NCBI GenBank assembly: GCA_964453645.1
Contig: CAYVRJ010000012.1
Span: 1 to 60,393, forward strand
DNA length: 60,393 bases
DNA from: CAYVRJ01 sp964453645
Lineage (GTDB): Bacteria > Bacillota > Clostridia > Christensenellales > JAWKQI01
Direction of reading: 5' to 3'
Numbering within the stretch: the stretch's first letter is position 1; every line of letters begins with the position of its first letter. The notes beneath the pieces were generated by a model. That model did no database searches. It saw nothing but the letters and a program-made list of their open reading frames with translations, and was not told where the DNA came from. This document shows, piece by piece, positions 16,334-24,606 of this stretch. The position numbers were made by a program, and so were the translations under genes.

Positions 16334-17935
16334 ATGTCTAAAAAGCAATTGATTGAAAAAGCGTACGCCTTGTTTGACGAATTCTACACTGCCCTAACCC
16401 CCCTTCGCCACAAGTGTACCCAAAACGACGAATTTTGGAAGACCAACCACTGGCACGGGGTGGCGCAGGCCGAAGCGGGGGAGCCCCGCCCAGTGACCCC
16501 CGTGCTGTTTTCCACTTTAGAGAGCCTGCTCTCGGACATTATGGACAACTACCCCGAACCCGTGATTTTACCCGAAGAGGAGGGGGATGAGGCTCTGGCA
16601 CAGTCTTTGCAAGACATTGTGCACTATATCCTTCGCCGAAGGAACTATAAGTCCACCTTTCGCTCCAAGTGTCGCTCAGCTCTTAAAAAGGGTACGTCGG
16701 TGCAGGAGGTCTATTGGGACCGATATTTATACAACGGTTTGGGGGATGTGAACATTCGCCAGTGGGACATCCGCAACTTTCTGTTCGACCCGGGGGTTTC
16801 GGATATTCAAGACGGGAGGGCATGCTTTAAGTTTGGATTTTTCCACAGGGATTACTTTTTAAAGAATTATCCGGGGGTGTGGGAGAAGATGAAATCCCAC
16901 GGGTATATCCAAGAGCAGGATGAGGGCGGGAAAGAATCTTCCCACGCACTACTCATGGAATACTGGTACAAGGAAATTAACAAAGAGGGGAACGTGTGCG
17001 TTCACATGGCTAAGCTGGCCGGAGGTGTATTGCTGGAAGATTCAAAGGCCACGGCACCAGAGGGTATGTATGCCCACGGAATGTATCCCTTTATTGTGGA
17101 ACCCCTTTTCCCCTTGGACAATCAGCCCATCGGCCTGGGGTTGATCGACGTACTCAAGAACTTGCAACAATATGCGGACAAGCTGGATCAGATCATCTTA
17201 AAAAATGCCCTTATGTCCGGGAAAATGAAGCTGCTCATCAACAAAAATGCAGATCTGGACGAGGCTGCCCTCGCCGATTGGTCAAAAGAAGTCATTCGGG
17301 GTTCTCGCATCGACGATGCCGCAGTGCGCTGGTTTCAACCGTCCTCCCTCAACCCCTACGTGCTCCACCACTTTAACGGCAAGCTTGCTGCAATTAAAGA
17401 GGAGTCGGGACAGAACCAGTTTGTTAGGGGGGAGAGTGTGCGGGGGGTGACAGCCGCATCGGCTATTATGGCCCTGCAAGAAGCGGGTTCTAAGCGCTCC
17501 CGGCTGATCATCGACGGCATGTACGATGGATTTGAGCAGCTCATTCGCATGGTGGTGGAAGTGATTCGAGAAAACTACACCGAAGAGCGTCGGGTGATCG
17601 TCAATGGGGAGACGGTGAAACTATCTGCGGATATGCTGAAAAAATATGCACTGGGCCAGTCACGACCCATTGACTTCGACGTATCTGTGGCAGTTCAAAA
17701 GCAAACGCCCTATAAAACCGTGTATCAAAACGAATTTGCCCTAATACTGCTCAAGAACAATTTAATCACCGAGGAGGATGCCCTGAATATGATGCATTTT
17801 GAGGGTAAAGAAAAGATTTTAAAAAGTATCACCCTTCGCCGGGAAGAGGCACAAAAAGCAGCAAAAGGGCAGAGCGAAGAGAAATTAAATTCGGTTCATC
17901 AATCAATCGTTGAGTTTGATGAACCGGGAAATTAA
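16334..17935 (+). CDS. Orphan phage portal protein
   Basis: The 533-residue product resembles tailed-phage portal proteins of the P22/podovirus-like type: an N-terminal alpha-helical stem (KAYALFDEFYTALTPLRHKC), LESLLSDIMDNYPEPVILP, then VQEVYWDRYLYNGLGDVNIRQWDIRNFLFDPGVSDIQDG, and the late crown/stem region with RGESVRGVTAASAIMALQEAGSKRSRLI. Portal proteins form the 12-mer through which phage DNA is packaged. No terminase, protease, capsid or tail gene is nearby. The reading frame is intact with a good ribosome binding site (GAGGAGAGA), so it is under selection or recently acquired. It lies on the opposite strand to, and between, genes of one exporter locus, and its 3' end overlaps the ABC ATPase gene by 33 bp. 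Confidence 0.8.
   Translation: MSKKQLIEKAYALFDEFYTALTPLRHKCTQNDEFWKTNHWHGVAQAEAGEPRPVTPVLFSTLESLLSDIMDNYPEPVILPEEEGDEALAQSLQDIVHYILRRRNYKSTFRSKCRSALKKGTSVQEVYWDRYLYNGLGDVNIRQWDIRNFLFDPGVSDIQDGRACFKFGFFHRDYFLKNYPGVWEKMKSHGYIQEQDEGGKESSHALLMEYWYKEINKEGNVCVHMAKLAGGVLLEDSKATAPEGMYAHGMYPFIVEPLFPLDNQPIGLGLIDVLKNLQQYADKLDQIILKNALMSGKMKLLINKNADLDEAALADWSKEVIRGSRIDDAAVRWFQPSSLNPYVLHHFNGKLAAIKEESGQNQFVRGESVRGVTAASAIMALQEAGSKRSRLIIDGMYDGFEQLIRMVVEVIRENYTEERRVIVNGETVKLSADMLKKYALGQSRPIDFDVSVAVQKQTPYKTVYQNEFALILLKNNLITEEDALNMMHFEGKEKILKSITLRREEAQKAAKGQSEEKLNSVHQSIVEFDEPGN
17892..17926. terminator. Inverted repeat in the shared 3' ends of the portal and ABC ATPase genes
   Basis: CGGTTCATCA (17892-17901) pairs perfectly with TGATGAACCG (17917-17926). 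It lies inside the coding overlap of two convergent genes. Neither side has a clear T run, so it may be a weak two-way terminator. Confidence 0.4.
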
Positions 17936-18586
17936 ATTGTCCAAAAACAGTCCGTCAATTTCGGGAATAAACTTTAACCCACCCTTGTAAATAATGCCAA
18001 GGCAGTGGGCAATACCTGTGATTTCGTCTGAGTGGTGGGTGGTGTAGATGACAGTGACACCCTTGGCGCTCAGGGCCTTAATCCAATTGCCAAAGGACAG
18101 CCGGGTATCGATATCCACCCCCGTTAAGGGTTCGTCCATAATCAACAGGTCGGGAGCGTTGATCAAGGCGGTTGCTAAGTTCAGCCGCCGAAGATACCCC
18201 CCCGAAAGCTTTTCTGCCCGGGTGTCCAAATAATTTGTCAGTCCCAAGTTTTCGATGGTCTCTTGAAAAGTTCGTTCGTTGCCCCTCTTTAACCAATACC
18301 TTAAGTTGTCGTATACCGTCATTTCCATAAAGGCACTCACTTGCTGGGGCACATAGGCAATGCGCTCCCGCAGGTGTTTTTGTGCTGCCACCGATCTGCC
18401 GTTTAAGTAATACTTTCCGTTGTCCGTACTGGACACCATGGCAAGTATTTTAAGCAGGGTGGTCTTACCCGCCCCGTTGGCACCCGCAATAGCCAAAACG
18501 CTGCCCGTTTTGATGCTAAAGCTGATGTTGGAGAGTATATTTTTTTTGCCGTAGGATTTATTTAAATCCATTGCCGTAACATTCAT
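17903..18586 (-). CDS. ABC transporter ATP-binding protein
   Basis: A complete 227-residue ATPase: Walker A GANGAGKTTL, Q loop AYVPQQ, signature LSGGYLRRLNLATAL, Walker B LLIMDEPLTGVD and switch His in YTTHHSDEI. The DEPLTGVD and the single-domain layout fit exporters of the CcmA/DrrA type. Permease partners are probably the ABC-2 proteins at 12.7-14.8 kb, although an antisense portal gene now lies between. It starts 7 bp after the upstream kinase stop, so the two are co-transcribed. Confidence 0.9.
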   Translation of the reverse strand: MNVTAMDLNKSYGKKNILSNISFSIKTGSVLAIAGANGAGKTTLLKILAMVSSTDNGKYYLNGRSVAAQKHLRERIAYVPQQVSAFMEMTVYDNLRYWLKRGNERTFQETIENLGLTNYLDTRAEKLSGGYLRRLNLATALINAPDLLIMDEPLTGVDIDTRLSFGNWIKALSAKGVTVIYTTHHSDEITGIAHCLGIIYKGGLKFIPEIDGLFLDNLISRFIKLND

Positions 18587-18593
18587 AAAACGC

Positions 18594-20081
18594 TCACAGA
18601 TTACAAATTTTTAGAAATTTTTCGTACTGATCGTCCCAGGCGGGCACGTGCATGGGATAGAAGGTTTTCAGTTCAAAGGACGATTCCACAATCGCTCTCA
18701 TTTCGTCCAAACAATGTAAAAGCCCCAGACCCGCAGCCTGAACCAGCATATTACCCACGGCAGAAGCCTCCGCAGGCCCCGCCACCACGGGCATATTCAG
18801 CAGATTGGCACAAAATTGATTGACAAGGGCATTGTAACTCCCCCGGCCCACCGTGTGCAGACAGTCAAAAGATTTAAGAGACGTCTTTTTCAACTGCTCA
18901 AAGTGATACCGATACTTTAATGCCAAACTCTCCAGCAGTATTCTGGATATCTGCCCAATGTTATTATACCCCGTGAGGGATTGGGAACTGCGCTCCAAAT
19001 ACTGGGCGATGGCCTTGGGCATGTGTACCGCTGTATCGAACATGGGGTCGTCTACATCCACCACTCCGGCAAAGGGAATGGAGTTGCAGGCATAATCGAT
19101 GAGTTCGTTGTAGGAAAACAACCCGAATTCGGCCTGCCAACTGTTGCGGCATTCCTTTAACAGCCCCAACCCTTTGGTCTGTTTGATGAGTACATTTCTG
19201 CCAAAAATGCTCTTTACATTGCCGATGTCGTACTTATAGGATAAATCGTTGATGATTTCCTTTTCCGTTTCCACCCCGCACACCCCTTGGGAACCGGGGC
19301 TTAAATAGGCCACCGTGCCTGAGCGCTGGGGCACGGCCACCGATGCACACAATAAATTTAGGCTCACCGGGGCGATCACGGGGGTGCCCTGCTTGATGCC
19401 GCAATAGTTGGAAATAGAGGGGCTTAAGGTGCCCACCTTTTGCCCGGGGGTGATTAAGTCGGACATAAAGTTGTCGGGGATGTCGAATACGTCAAACATT
19501 TCCCCCGACCATTGCCGAGTCTTAGCGTCCATCAGCCCCGAAATTTGGGCAACAGACAGTTCACACGCACCTGAGCCGGTGAGGAAATAGTTGAGGATAT
19601 CCGAAATAAACAGCAATCGCTTGCCGTATTTTGTGCAAAGCTCTCCTCTGCGGCACAGATCGATCAACTGATTGGCCGTTGAATGCATGAGCCAAGGGAT
19701 ACCCGACAATTCGTGGAACCTTCGCTTGCCCAGATTTTCTTCCATAACCCCTTCGGACAGATCCATAGAAAGGGATTTGGGGTGGTTGGGCAAGCCCATC
19801 AACTGCCCTTTGTCGTCTAATATACCAAAGTCAAGCCCCCATGCGTCGATGCCGATGGACGAAAGCTCGTCGCCATAGCGGGAGGAGTAGAACTTAAGTG
19901 CGTGAATAATGTGTTCATACAAACCGTAGACATTCCATTTGTAGGAACCATTGATTTTCAGCACATTGGTTTTAAAGGTGTACAGCTCGTCTAACCTCAA
20001 ATGACCGTCACTCAATATACCCAGCACGCAACGTCCGTTGTCTATGCCGATGTCTACAGCAAGAAACCTGTTTTCAATCAT
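18594..20081 (-). CDS. FGGY-family carbohydrate kinase, rhamnulokinase-like
   Basis: This 495-residue kinase of the RhaB branch has the N-terminal phosphate motif FLAVDIGIDNGRCVLG, the catalytic-Asp region GIDAWGLDFGILD, substrate block LPNHPKS, and C-terminal HTVGRGSYNALVNQFCANLLNMPVVAGPAEASAVGNMLVQA, which matches the adenosine/FGGY signature. Rhamnulokinases phosphorylate L-rhamnulose; related kinases act on L-fuculose or other ketoses. No rhamnose isomerase or aldolase is nearby, so the sugar is uncertain. RhaB usually has DxGxxSGR at the start (here DIGIDNGR), a small deviation. It is the first gene of a minus-strand operon with the ABC ATPase. Confidence 0.8.
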   Translation of the reverse strand: MIENRFLAVDIGIDNGRCVLGILSDGHLRLDELYTFKTNVLKINGSYKWNVYGLYEHIIHALKFYSSRYGDELSSIGIDAWGLDFGILDDKGQLMGLPNHPKSLSMDLSEGVMEENLGKRRFHELSGIPWLMHSTANQLIDLCRRGELCTKYGKRLLFISDILNYFLTGSGACELSVAQISGLMDAKTRQWSGEMFDVFDIPDNFMSDLITPGQKVGTLSPSISNYCGIKQGTPVIAPVSLNLLCASVAVPQRSGTVAYLSPGSQGVCGVETEKEIINDLSYKYDIGNVKSIFGRNVLIKQTKGLGLLKECRNSWQAEFGLFSYNELIDYACNSIPFAGVVDVDDPMFDTAVHMPKAIAQYLERSSQSLTGYNNIGQISRILLESLALKYRYHFEQLKKTSLKSFDCLHTVGRGSYNALVNQFCANLLNMPVVAGPAEASAVGNMLVQAAGLGLLHCLDEMRAIVESSFELKTFYPMHVPAWDDQYEKFLKICNL

Positions 20082-20244
20082 GAAAATCCCTCTTTTGCAA
20101 AATCATACACTGTAAAGTATATACCACTTGGGCAAAGTGTACAACATAAAATTATACTGGTTTTTATTTTTCTTGCTGAGATTGCTCTCGTTGTTATTTT
20201 ATGAGTCAATATGTTTTGTCGTTGTTAGCGTTTAGTGTAAATAG

Positions 20245-20273
20245 AAAAACCCGCTCTCCTGTGGGAAAGCGGG
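20245..20273 (-). terminator. Intrinsic terminator of the amino-acid ABC operon
   Basis: On the minus strand, CCCGCT (20268-20273) pairs with AGCGGG (20250-20255), followed by five T (20245-20249). Confidence 0.85.
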
Positions 20274-20301
20274 CAAGTGATTATCGTATATTGGGCGTAT
20301 G

Positions 20302-21036
20302 TTATTCGCCAATAAATTGCAAAAATTTATTTACACGCTCGTTTTCCTTGCGCACTACGGTGAAAAATTCTTGGTTGGATACGTCGCACACCAGGGAACC
20401 CTTTTCCAAGAAAAGTATTCTGCTGGCAACGTGTTTTGCAAAGGTCATGGCATGGGTTACAGCCAACATGCAAACGCCCTCTTGGGCTAAGTTTTCAAGA
20501 ATGCGCAGCACTTCCGAACTCATCTCTGGATCTAGGGAAGAAGTGATTTCATCCAGCAACAGGGCCTTGGGGTTCATGATCAGTGCCCGTGCAATTGCGA
20601 TGCGCTGCTGCTCACCACCCGATAACTCGTTGTGCATGGACTTTTCTTTGGCAGAAAGTCCCACTTTGTTCAGGTAGAACCTTGCCTTTTCTTCTGCTTC
20701 CGCTTTTGGCATCTTTAAAATCTTCACAGGACTTAAAATCATGTTGCCCAAAACGTTTAAGTGGGGGAACAGCACGGTTTGTTGAAACACCATGCCGCAG
20801 GCCACACGGATGGATGGCAGATTCTTCTTTTCATTGACAGACATACCGTCCACAATGATATCGCCCTTGTCCACCGTTTCCAAACCGTTGATGCACCGGA
20901 GCAAAGTGCTTTTACCAGTGCCCGAGGGCCCAAGCAGCACAGTTACGCCCTCTTGGGTGAAATCAACGCTAAAATCCCGAAGGACAGTTAAATCGCCAAA
21001 ACTTTTTGTAATATTTTTAACTTCAATCATTGCCAT
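20302..21036 (-). CDS. Polar amino-acid ABC importer, ATP-binding protein
   Basis: The protein has 244 residues from the ATG at 21036 (MAMIEVKNITKSF). GAGAGGG lies about 10 bp upstream; a TTG at 21057 would overlap that site. Motifs: Walker A LGPSGTGKSTLL, Q loop VFQQ, signature LSGGEQQRIAIARAL, Walker B LLLDEITSSLDPE, switch His VTHAM. It is a GlnQ/HisP-type ATPase that powers amino-acid uptake. It is the last gene of an SBP-permease-permease-ATPase operon read from the promoter at 23388-23416. Confidence 0.93.
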   Translation of the reverse strand: MAMIEVKNITKSFGDLTVLRDFSVDFTQEGVTVLLGPSGTGKSTLLRCINGLETVDKGDIIVDGMSVNEKKNLPSIRVACGMVFQQTVLFPHLNVLGNMILSPVKILKMPKAEAEEKARFYLNKVGLSAKEKSMHNELSGGEQQRIAIARALIMNPKALLLDEITSSLDPEMSSEVLRILENLAQEGVCMLAVTHAMTFAKHVASRILFLEKGSLVCDVSNQEFFTVVRKENERVNKFLQFIGE

Positions 21037-21061
21037 AGTTTTTTTACCCTCTCTCAATTAC

Positions 21062-21724
21062 TTAGTAGGAGAAGCCCACTCGTTTTTCCAGATTGGATGC
21101 CAATTTGGACAGCGGGAACGATATAATATAGTAGAGAACGAACACAATACCCCACACCACAAATGGCATCATGGTGCGCAGGGTGATCATCTCTCCGATA
21201 CGGGTTAAATCCTTTAAGCTGATCAGCGCAACTAAGGAAGAGCACTGCAACTGCCCGATATAGAGCGTGATGGCTTGGGGGATGAGCAAGCGCAAAGCCT
21301 GTCTTGAAATGATGTGAATAAACACAGACTTTTGATCGTGACCCAGAGCCAGCCCCGCCTGCCACTGCATTTGCGGAATGGCGATGATGGAGTTGTGCAC
21401 CAAAACGGCAAAGAATGCGGCAGTGTTTAACGATAAAGTTATGGTTGCAGCAGTAAAGGGATCCAGCACGATGCGTGCCGCAATGGGTAAACCGTAGTAA
21501 ACCAAAAACAACTGCACCACAAGGGGAGAATTGCGCAAAGGTTCAATGATAATCAGGGGAAGGGCACTGATGGTTTTGTTCTTGGAACAGCGCACCAAAC
21601 CCAAAAGAATTCCAATAATAGTTCCAAACAACAGGGAAACCAGGGTGACCCCCAAGGTGACTCCCACACCCTCTAAAAATTGGATGCCGTCGTTCCATGT
21701 TAACTGCATATATTTTTCAAACAT
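21062..21724 (-). CDS. Polar amino-acid ABC importer, permease
   Basis: A 220-residue HisM/GlnP-type permease with about five membrane helices. The N-terminal block GVGVTLGVTLVSLLFGTIIGILLGLVRC and EPLRNSPLVVQLFLVYYGLP are typical, and the EAA-like loop is QAGLALGHDQKSVFIHIISRQALRLLIPQA. It pairs with the permease at 21739 to form the membrane channel. It lies 14 bp downstream of that gene in the same operon. Confidence 0.92.
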   Translation of the reverse strand: MFEKYMQLTWNDGIQFLEGVGVTLGVTLVSLLFGTIIGILLGLVRCSKNKTISALPLIIIEPLRNSPLVVQLFLVYYGLPIAARIVLDPFTAATITLSLNTAAFFAVLVHNSIIAIPQMQWQAGLALGHDQKSVFIHIISRQALRLLIPQAITLYIGQLQCSSLVALISLKDLTRIGEMITLRTMMPFVVWGIVFVLYYIISFPLSKLASNLEKRVGFSY

Positions 21725-21738
21725 TTAAGCACCTCCTT

Positions 21739-22398
21739 TTATAAAGTGATGTGGATTTTTCTGTCGATGGCCTTTGAGATGAACGATATGAGAAATGTAA
21801 AGATGCAATAGCAAACCAAGATGATCAAATACACTTCGAAGGGCCGGGAAGTCCTGGCCACCACGGTCTTGGCGCTGCCCATAATCTCCATAACCGTTAC
21901 CGAGAAGGCCACGGAAGATGTGAGTGCAAGGTTTACAAAATTATTCGTCAACGGTTTGAATGCCACCCGCAAAGAGATGGGCAGCACAATTGTTTTAATT
22001 GTCTGTAGTGCGGAAAAACCAAGTGCATAGGCGCACTCGTAATAATTTTTCTTAACAGCCAGCAATCCTGAACGGATGGCTTCACAGTTGGTTGCGCTGG
22101 AGTTTACGCCAAGGGCGATAATGGCTGTGACCATAGGATCGGTATTGATGCCCAGTTGGGGCAGCCCGTAGAAAAAGAAGAACAATTGCACCAAGAAGGG
22201 TGTGTTTCGCAAAAAGTTAACCCATCCCGCACCAATCCCTCTTAGGGCTTTACTCTTTGAATTGCGGAAAAGTGCCATAACTGTTCCCAAGCAGAAGCTC
22301 AGCACCAAAGAGCACACGATTATGATCGCAGATCTTCCCATACCCTCTAGCATCATAGGAGCGTATTGCTCTAAGAATCTGAAATTCATTTGATACAT
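21739..22398 (-). CDS. Polar amino-acid ABC importer, permease
   Basis: A 219-residue permease of the same family: MLEGMGRSAIIIVCSLVLSFCLG and FLRNTPFLVQLFFFFYGLP at the N-terminal side, then the EAA-like loop NYYECAYALGFSALQTIKTIVLPISLRVAFKP. It differs enough from its neighbour to be the second half of a heterodimer. It follows the binding protein by 114 bp. Confidence 0.92.
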   Translation of the reverse strand: MYQMNFRFLEQYAPMMLEGMGRSAIIIVCSLVLSFCLGTVMALFRNSKSKALRGIGAGWVNFLRNTPFLVQLFFFFYGLPQLGINTDPMVTAIIALGVNSSATNCEAIRSGLLAVKKNYYECAYALGFSALQTIKTIVLPISLRVAFKPLTNNFVNLALTSSVAFSVTVMEIMGSAKTVVARTSRPFEVYLIILVCYCIFTFLISFISKAIDRKIHITL

Positions 22399-22512
22399 AA
22401 AGTTTTATCCTCGTATGATAAATTTGAAGAAAAATAGGGAGTGTTGTTCGGTTAAGAGATGTCCGGCGGATGAAGCACCCGCCGGACGAATACGTTTCTT
22501 ATATGTTTGATT

Positions 22513-23340
22513 TTACCAGATTGTCTTCATGGTATCGGGTTTCACGCCCCACCACTTTTCATAAGTTGCTTCTTGGAAGCCCTGTGTGATCTGCCAAGAT
22601 ACGAACATATCAACCCAGCGAACGAATTCCATGTCGCCTTTGGGCATACCAACGCAGATGGGATCGGAAGTGTACAGTTCGTCACAAGCGATCAGCTTGC
22701 CGCCGCTGTTCTTTGCTGCATAGTCAACGATGGTGTTGTCTTCAAATGCAACGTCTGCTTTACCCTGTTCCAGTTGGAGAATTTGATCGGTGAAGTTTGG
22801 AACGTAGATGATTTGTGCTTGGGGTGCATGTTTGAGCACCAGTTCTTCACCAGTTGTTCCTCTGCCTACACATACTTTGGCATCGGGAGTATTTAAATCC
22901 TGGATGGTGCGGTAGGGAACGCCGTCTCTAACGATCATCTTAATGCCGCACTTTAAGTAGGGCATGGAGAAATCGATGGTTTTTGCACGTTCCAGGTTAC
23001 CTGTGATGTTTGCGAAAATAACGTCGCAGCGGCCAGAGGTGAGTGCAGGAATACGGGTTTCGCCGTCAACGTCTACAACTTCCAGTTCGACGCCCAGCAC
23101 TTCTGCCATTTTAGTTGCCCAATCCACGTCATAGCCCATGGGGGTACCCTTGTCGTCTCTGAAACCGATGGGTGGTCCATTTAAGGAAAGACCGATCTTA
23201 ATCTTGCCATCTTGCAAGATGCGATCCATTGTGGGACTTCCGCTGCCTTCGACTGCAGAACCGGCAGTGTTTGCTGCGCAGCCTGCGATCAGGAGAAGAG
23301 TCATAGCTAGTACGAGCCCAATAGTAATGATTTTCTTCAT
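22513..23340 (-). CDS. Amino-acid-binding lipoprotein of the first ABC importer
   Basis: A 275-residue family-3 solute-binding protein. The signal peptide ends in a lipobox (LLIAGCAANT, Cys about 21). LQDGKIKIGLSLNGPPIGFRD and PMGYDVDWATKMAEVLG are typical first-lobe motifs, and LTSGRCDVIFANIT plus TIDFSMPYLKCGIKMIV follow. I use the second ATG (23340), because AAGGAGG is only about 2 nt before the first one at 23346. It feeds the two permeases. Two asparaginase genes sit just upstream, so Asn or Asp is a possible ligand; this is inferred from context only. Confidence 0.9.
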   Translation of the reverse strand: MKKIITIGLVLAMTLLLIAGCAANTAGSAVEGSGSPTMDRILQDGKIKIGLSLNGPPIGFRDDKGTPMGYDVDWATKMAEVLGVELEVVDVDGETRIPALTSGRCDVIFANITGNLERAKTIDFSMPYLKCGIKMIVRDGVPYRTIQDLNTPDAKVCVGRGTTGEELVLKHAPQAQIIYVPNFTDQILQLEQGKADVAFEDNTIVDYAAKNSGGKLIACDELYTSDPICVGMPKGDMEFVRWVDMFVSWQITQGFQEATYEKWWGVKPDTMKTIW

Positions 23341-23387
23341 TAACATTTCCTCCTTGAAATTATGCTTTTTTAAGCTTGTGTACCTTC

Positions 23388-23416
23388 ATTATATTTTTAA
23401 GTCAGAGCTTTGTCAA
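23388..23416 (-). promoter_or_regulatory. Consensus sigma-A promoter for the amino-acid ABC operon
   Basis: On the minus strand: TTGACA (23411-23416), 17-bp spacer, TATAAT (23388-23393), both perfect consensus, about 45 bp before the start codon. Confidence 0.8.
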
Positions 23417-23476
23417 CAATTTATCAATTTTTTAGACATAAATTCTTAACAAAATTCTTAGTAAATCAGTTTATTC

Positions 23477-23504
23477 TTGACAATATTGTCATGAAACGTA
23501 TAAA
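23477..23504 (+). promoter_or_regulatory. Promoter of the first asparaginase gene with an overlapping palindrome
   Basis: TTGACA (23477-23482), 16-bp spacer, TATAAA (23499-23504). The perfect 12-bp palindrome GACAATATTGTC (23479-23490) overlaps the -35 box, a repressor-type position. Confidence 0.7.
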
Positions 23505-23543
23505 ATATGTATTGCTTATTTATATGAACACAGGAGTACTTTC

Positions 23544-24536
23544 ATGAAACCCGGTATCCTATTTAACGAATTTAGAAACGGACTTTTGGAGTGTGTGCAC
23601 CACGGATTCGTGTGTGTTGTGGGGGAAAAGGGCATTGTCTCCTCGGTGGGGGAATCGAATTTCACTTGCTATTACCGCTCTGCATCCAAGGCGATTCAGG
23701 CTTTGCCAGTGGTTCGCCGAAAACTCAACGAAAAGTATGGCTTAACGGATGAAGAGACAGCCATCATCTCCGGCTCCCACATGGGGGATGAAGAGCACGT
23801 GCGGGTGCTGGAATCCATTATGAAAAAGGCAGATATTTCCGAAGAGACGTTAATCATGCTGCCCACCTATCCCGTCCGCCGGGATTCGCGGGATGCACTG
23901 CTTCGAAAAAACAAACCTCCTAGAAAAATATATCACAATTGTGCTGGAAAACATATGGGCATGATTTTGCTAGCCCGAGAGTTAGGTGAACCCGAGCAAA
24001 GTTACTGGGTAGTGAAGAGTAAGACCCAAAGTGAGATACTCAGCACCATTGCAACCCTTTGCAGTGTGGAGCTGGACCAAATACACGTGGGTGTGGACGG
24101 ATGTGGTGTGCCCACCTATGCGGTGCCCTTTTCGGCCATTGCCCTTTCCTACATGCGGCTGCTCCGCCCCGAAAACATAACGGACGATTCTCTTGCGCAA
24201 ACGGTGCAGGAGAGTGTAGCAAAGCTTCGGGCATACCCCAACATGGTTTCGGGGTACGATACCCCTTGTTCCACTTTAACGGGTTATGAAGACACCCTTG
24301 GCAAAGCGGGTGCACTGGGGGTTTATGCCATGAGCATCAAGTCCCTGGGGTTGGGTATTGTTGTGAAGATATTGGACGGTTCTCAAGAAGAGTTTGGGCG
24401 GTGTGCCGTGAGTGTGCTTGAAAAGCTTGGTTATTCGGGCTGTGTGCTGGATCGTTTAGTTGAGCTGAACCCCAGCCGCATTATCAACGACAACGACGAA
24501 GTTGTGGGCGAGTATCAGGCTGCATTTACGCTGTAA
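23544..24536 (+). CDS. L-asparaginase, Rhizobium etli type (Asparaginase_II family)
   Basis: A 330-residue enzyme with the family motifs in order: YYRSASKAIQAL (Ser and Lys of the first catalytic pair), SGSHMGDEEHV, NCAGKHMGM (Cys and Lys, zinc ligands in the R. etli enzyme), DGCGVPTYAVPF (second zinc Cys) and C-terminal NDNDEVVGE. It converts L-asparagine to aspartate and ammonia. It has no signal peptide and so is cytoplasmic. It is divergent from an amino-acid importer operon, with overlapping upstream regions, and convergent with a second paralogue (24607-25602). This suggests a small amino-acid uptake and deamidation locus. Confidence 0.88.
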   Translation: MKPGILFNEFRNGLLECVHHGFVCVVGEKGIVSSVGESNFTCYYRSASKAIQALPVVRRKLNEKYGLTDEETAIISGSHMGDEEHVRVLESIMKKADISEETLIMLPTYPVRRDSRDALLRKNKPPRKIYHNCAGKHMGMILLARELGEPEQSYWVVKSKTQSEILSTIATLCSVELDQIHVGVDGCGVPTYAVPFSAIALSYMRLLRPENITDDSLAQTVQESVAKLRAYPNMVSGYDTPCSTLTGYEDTLGKAGALGVYAMSIKSLGLGIVVKILDGSQEEFGRCAVSVLEKLGYSGCVLDRLVELNPSRIINDNDEVVGEYQAAFTL

Positions 24537-24546
24537 TATGATTATA

Positions 24547-24580
24547 TGAGGGGGACTGCTCGTCCCCCTGTGGCCCCTCA
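24547..24580. terminator. Hairpin between the convergent asparaginase genes
   Basis: GGGGGAC (24550-24556) pairs with GTCCCCC (24562-24568); an outer TGAGGGG/CCCCTCA pair is possible. No T run follows directly, so termination strength is uncertain. Confidence 0.5.
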
Positions 24581-24606
24581 CATTTGAGATTCTTTTATTA
24601 TTCGTT

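Noticed and set aside
18594..20081. Complete rhamnose-utilisation locus
   Set aside because: Only a rhamnulokinase-like kinase is present; no isomerase, aldolase or rhamnose regulator is nearby.
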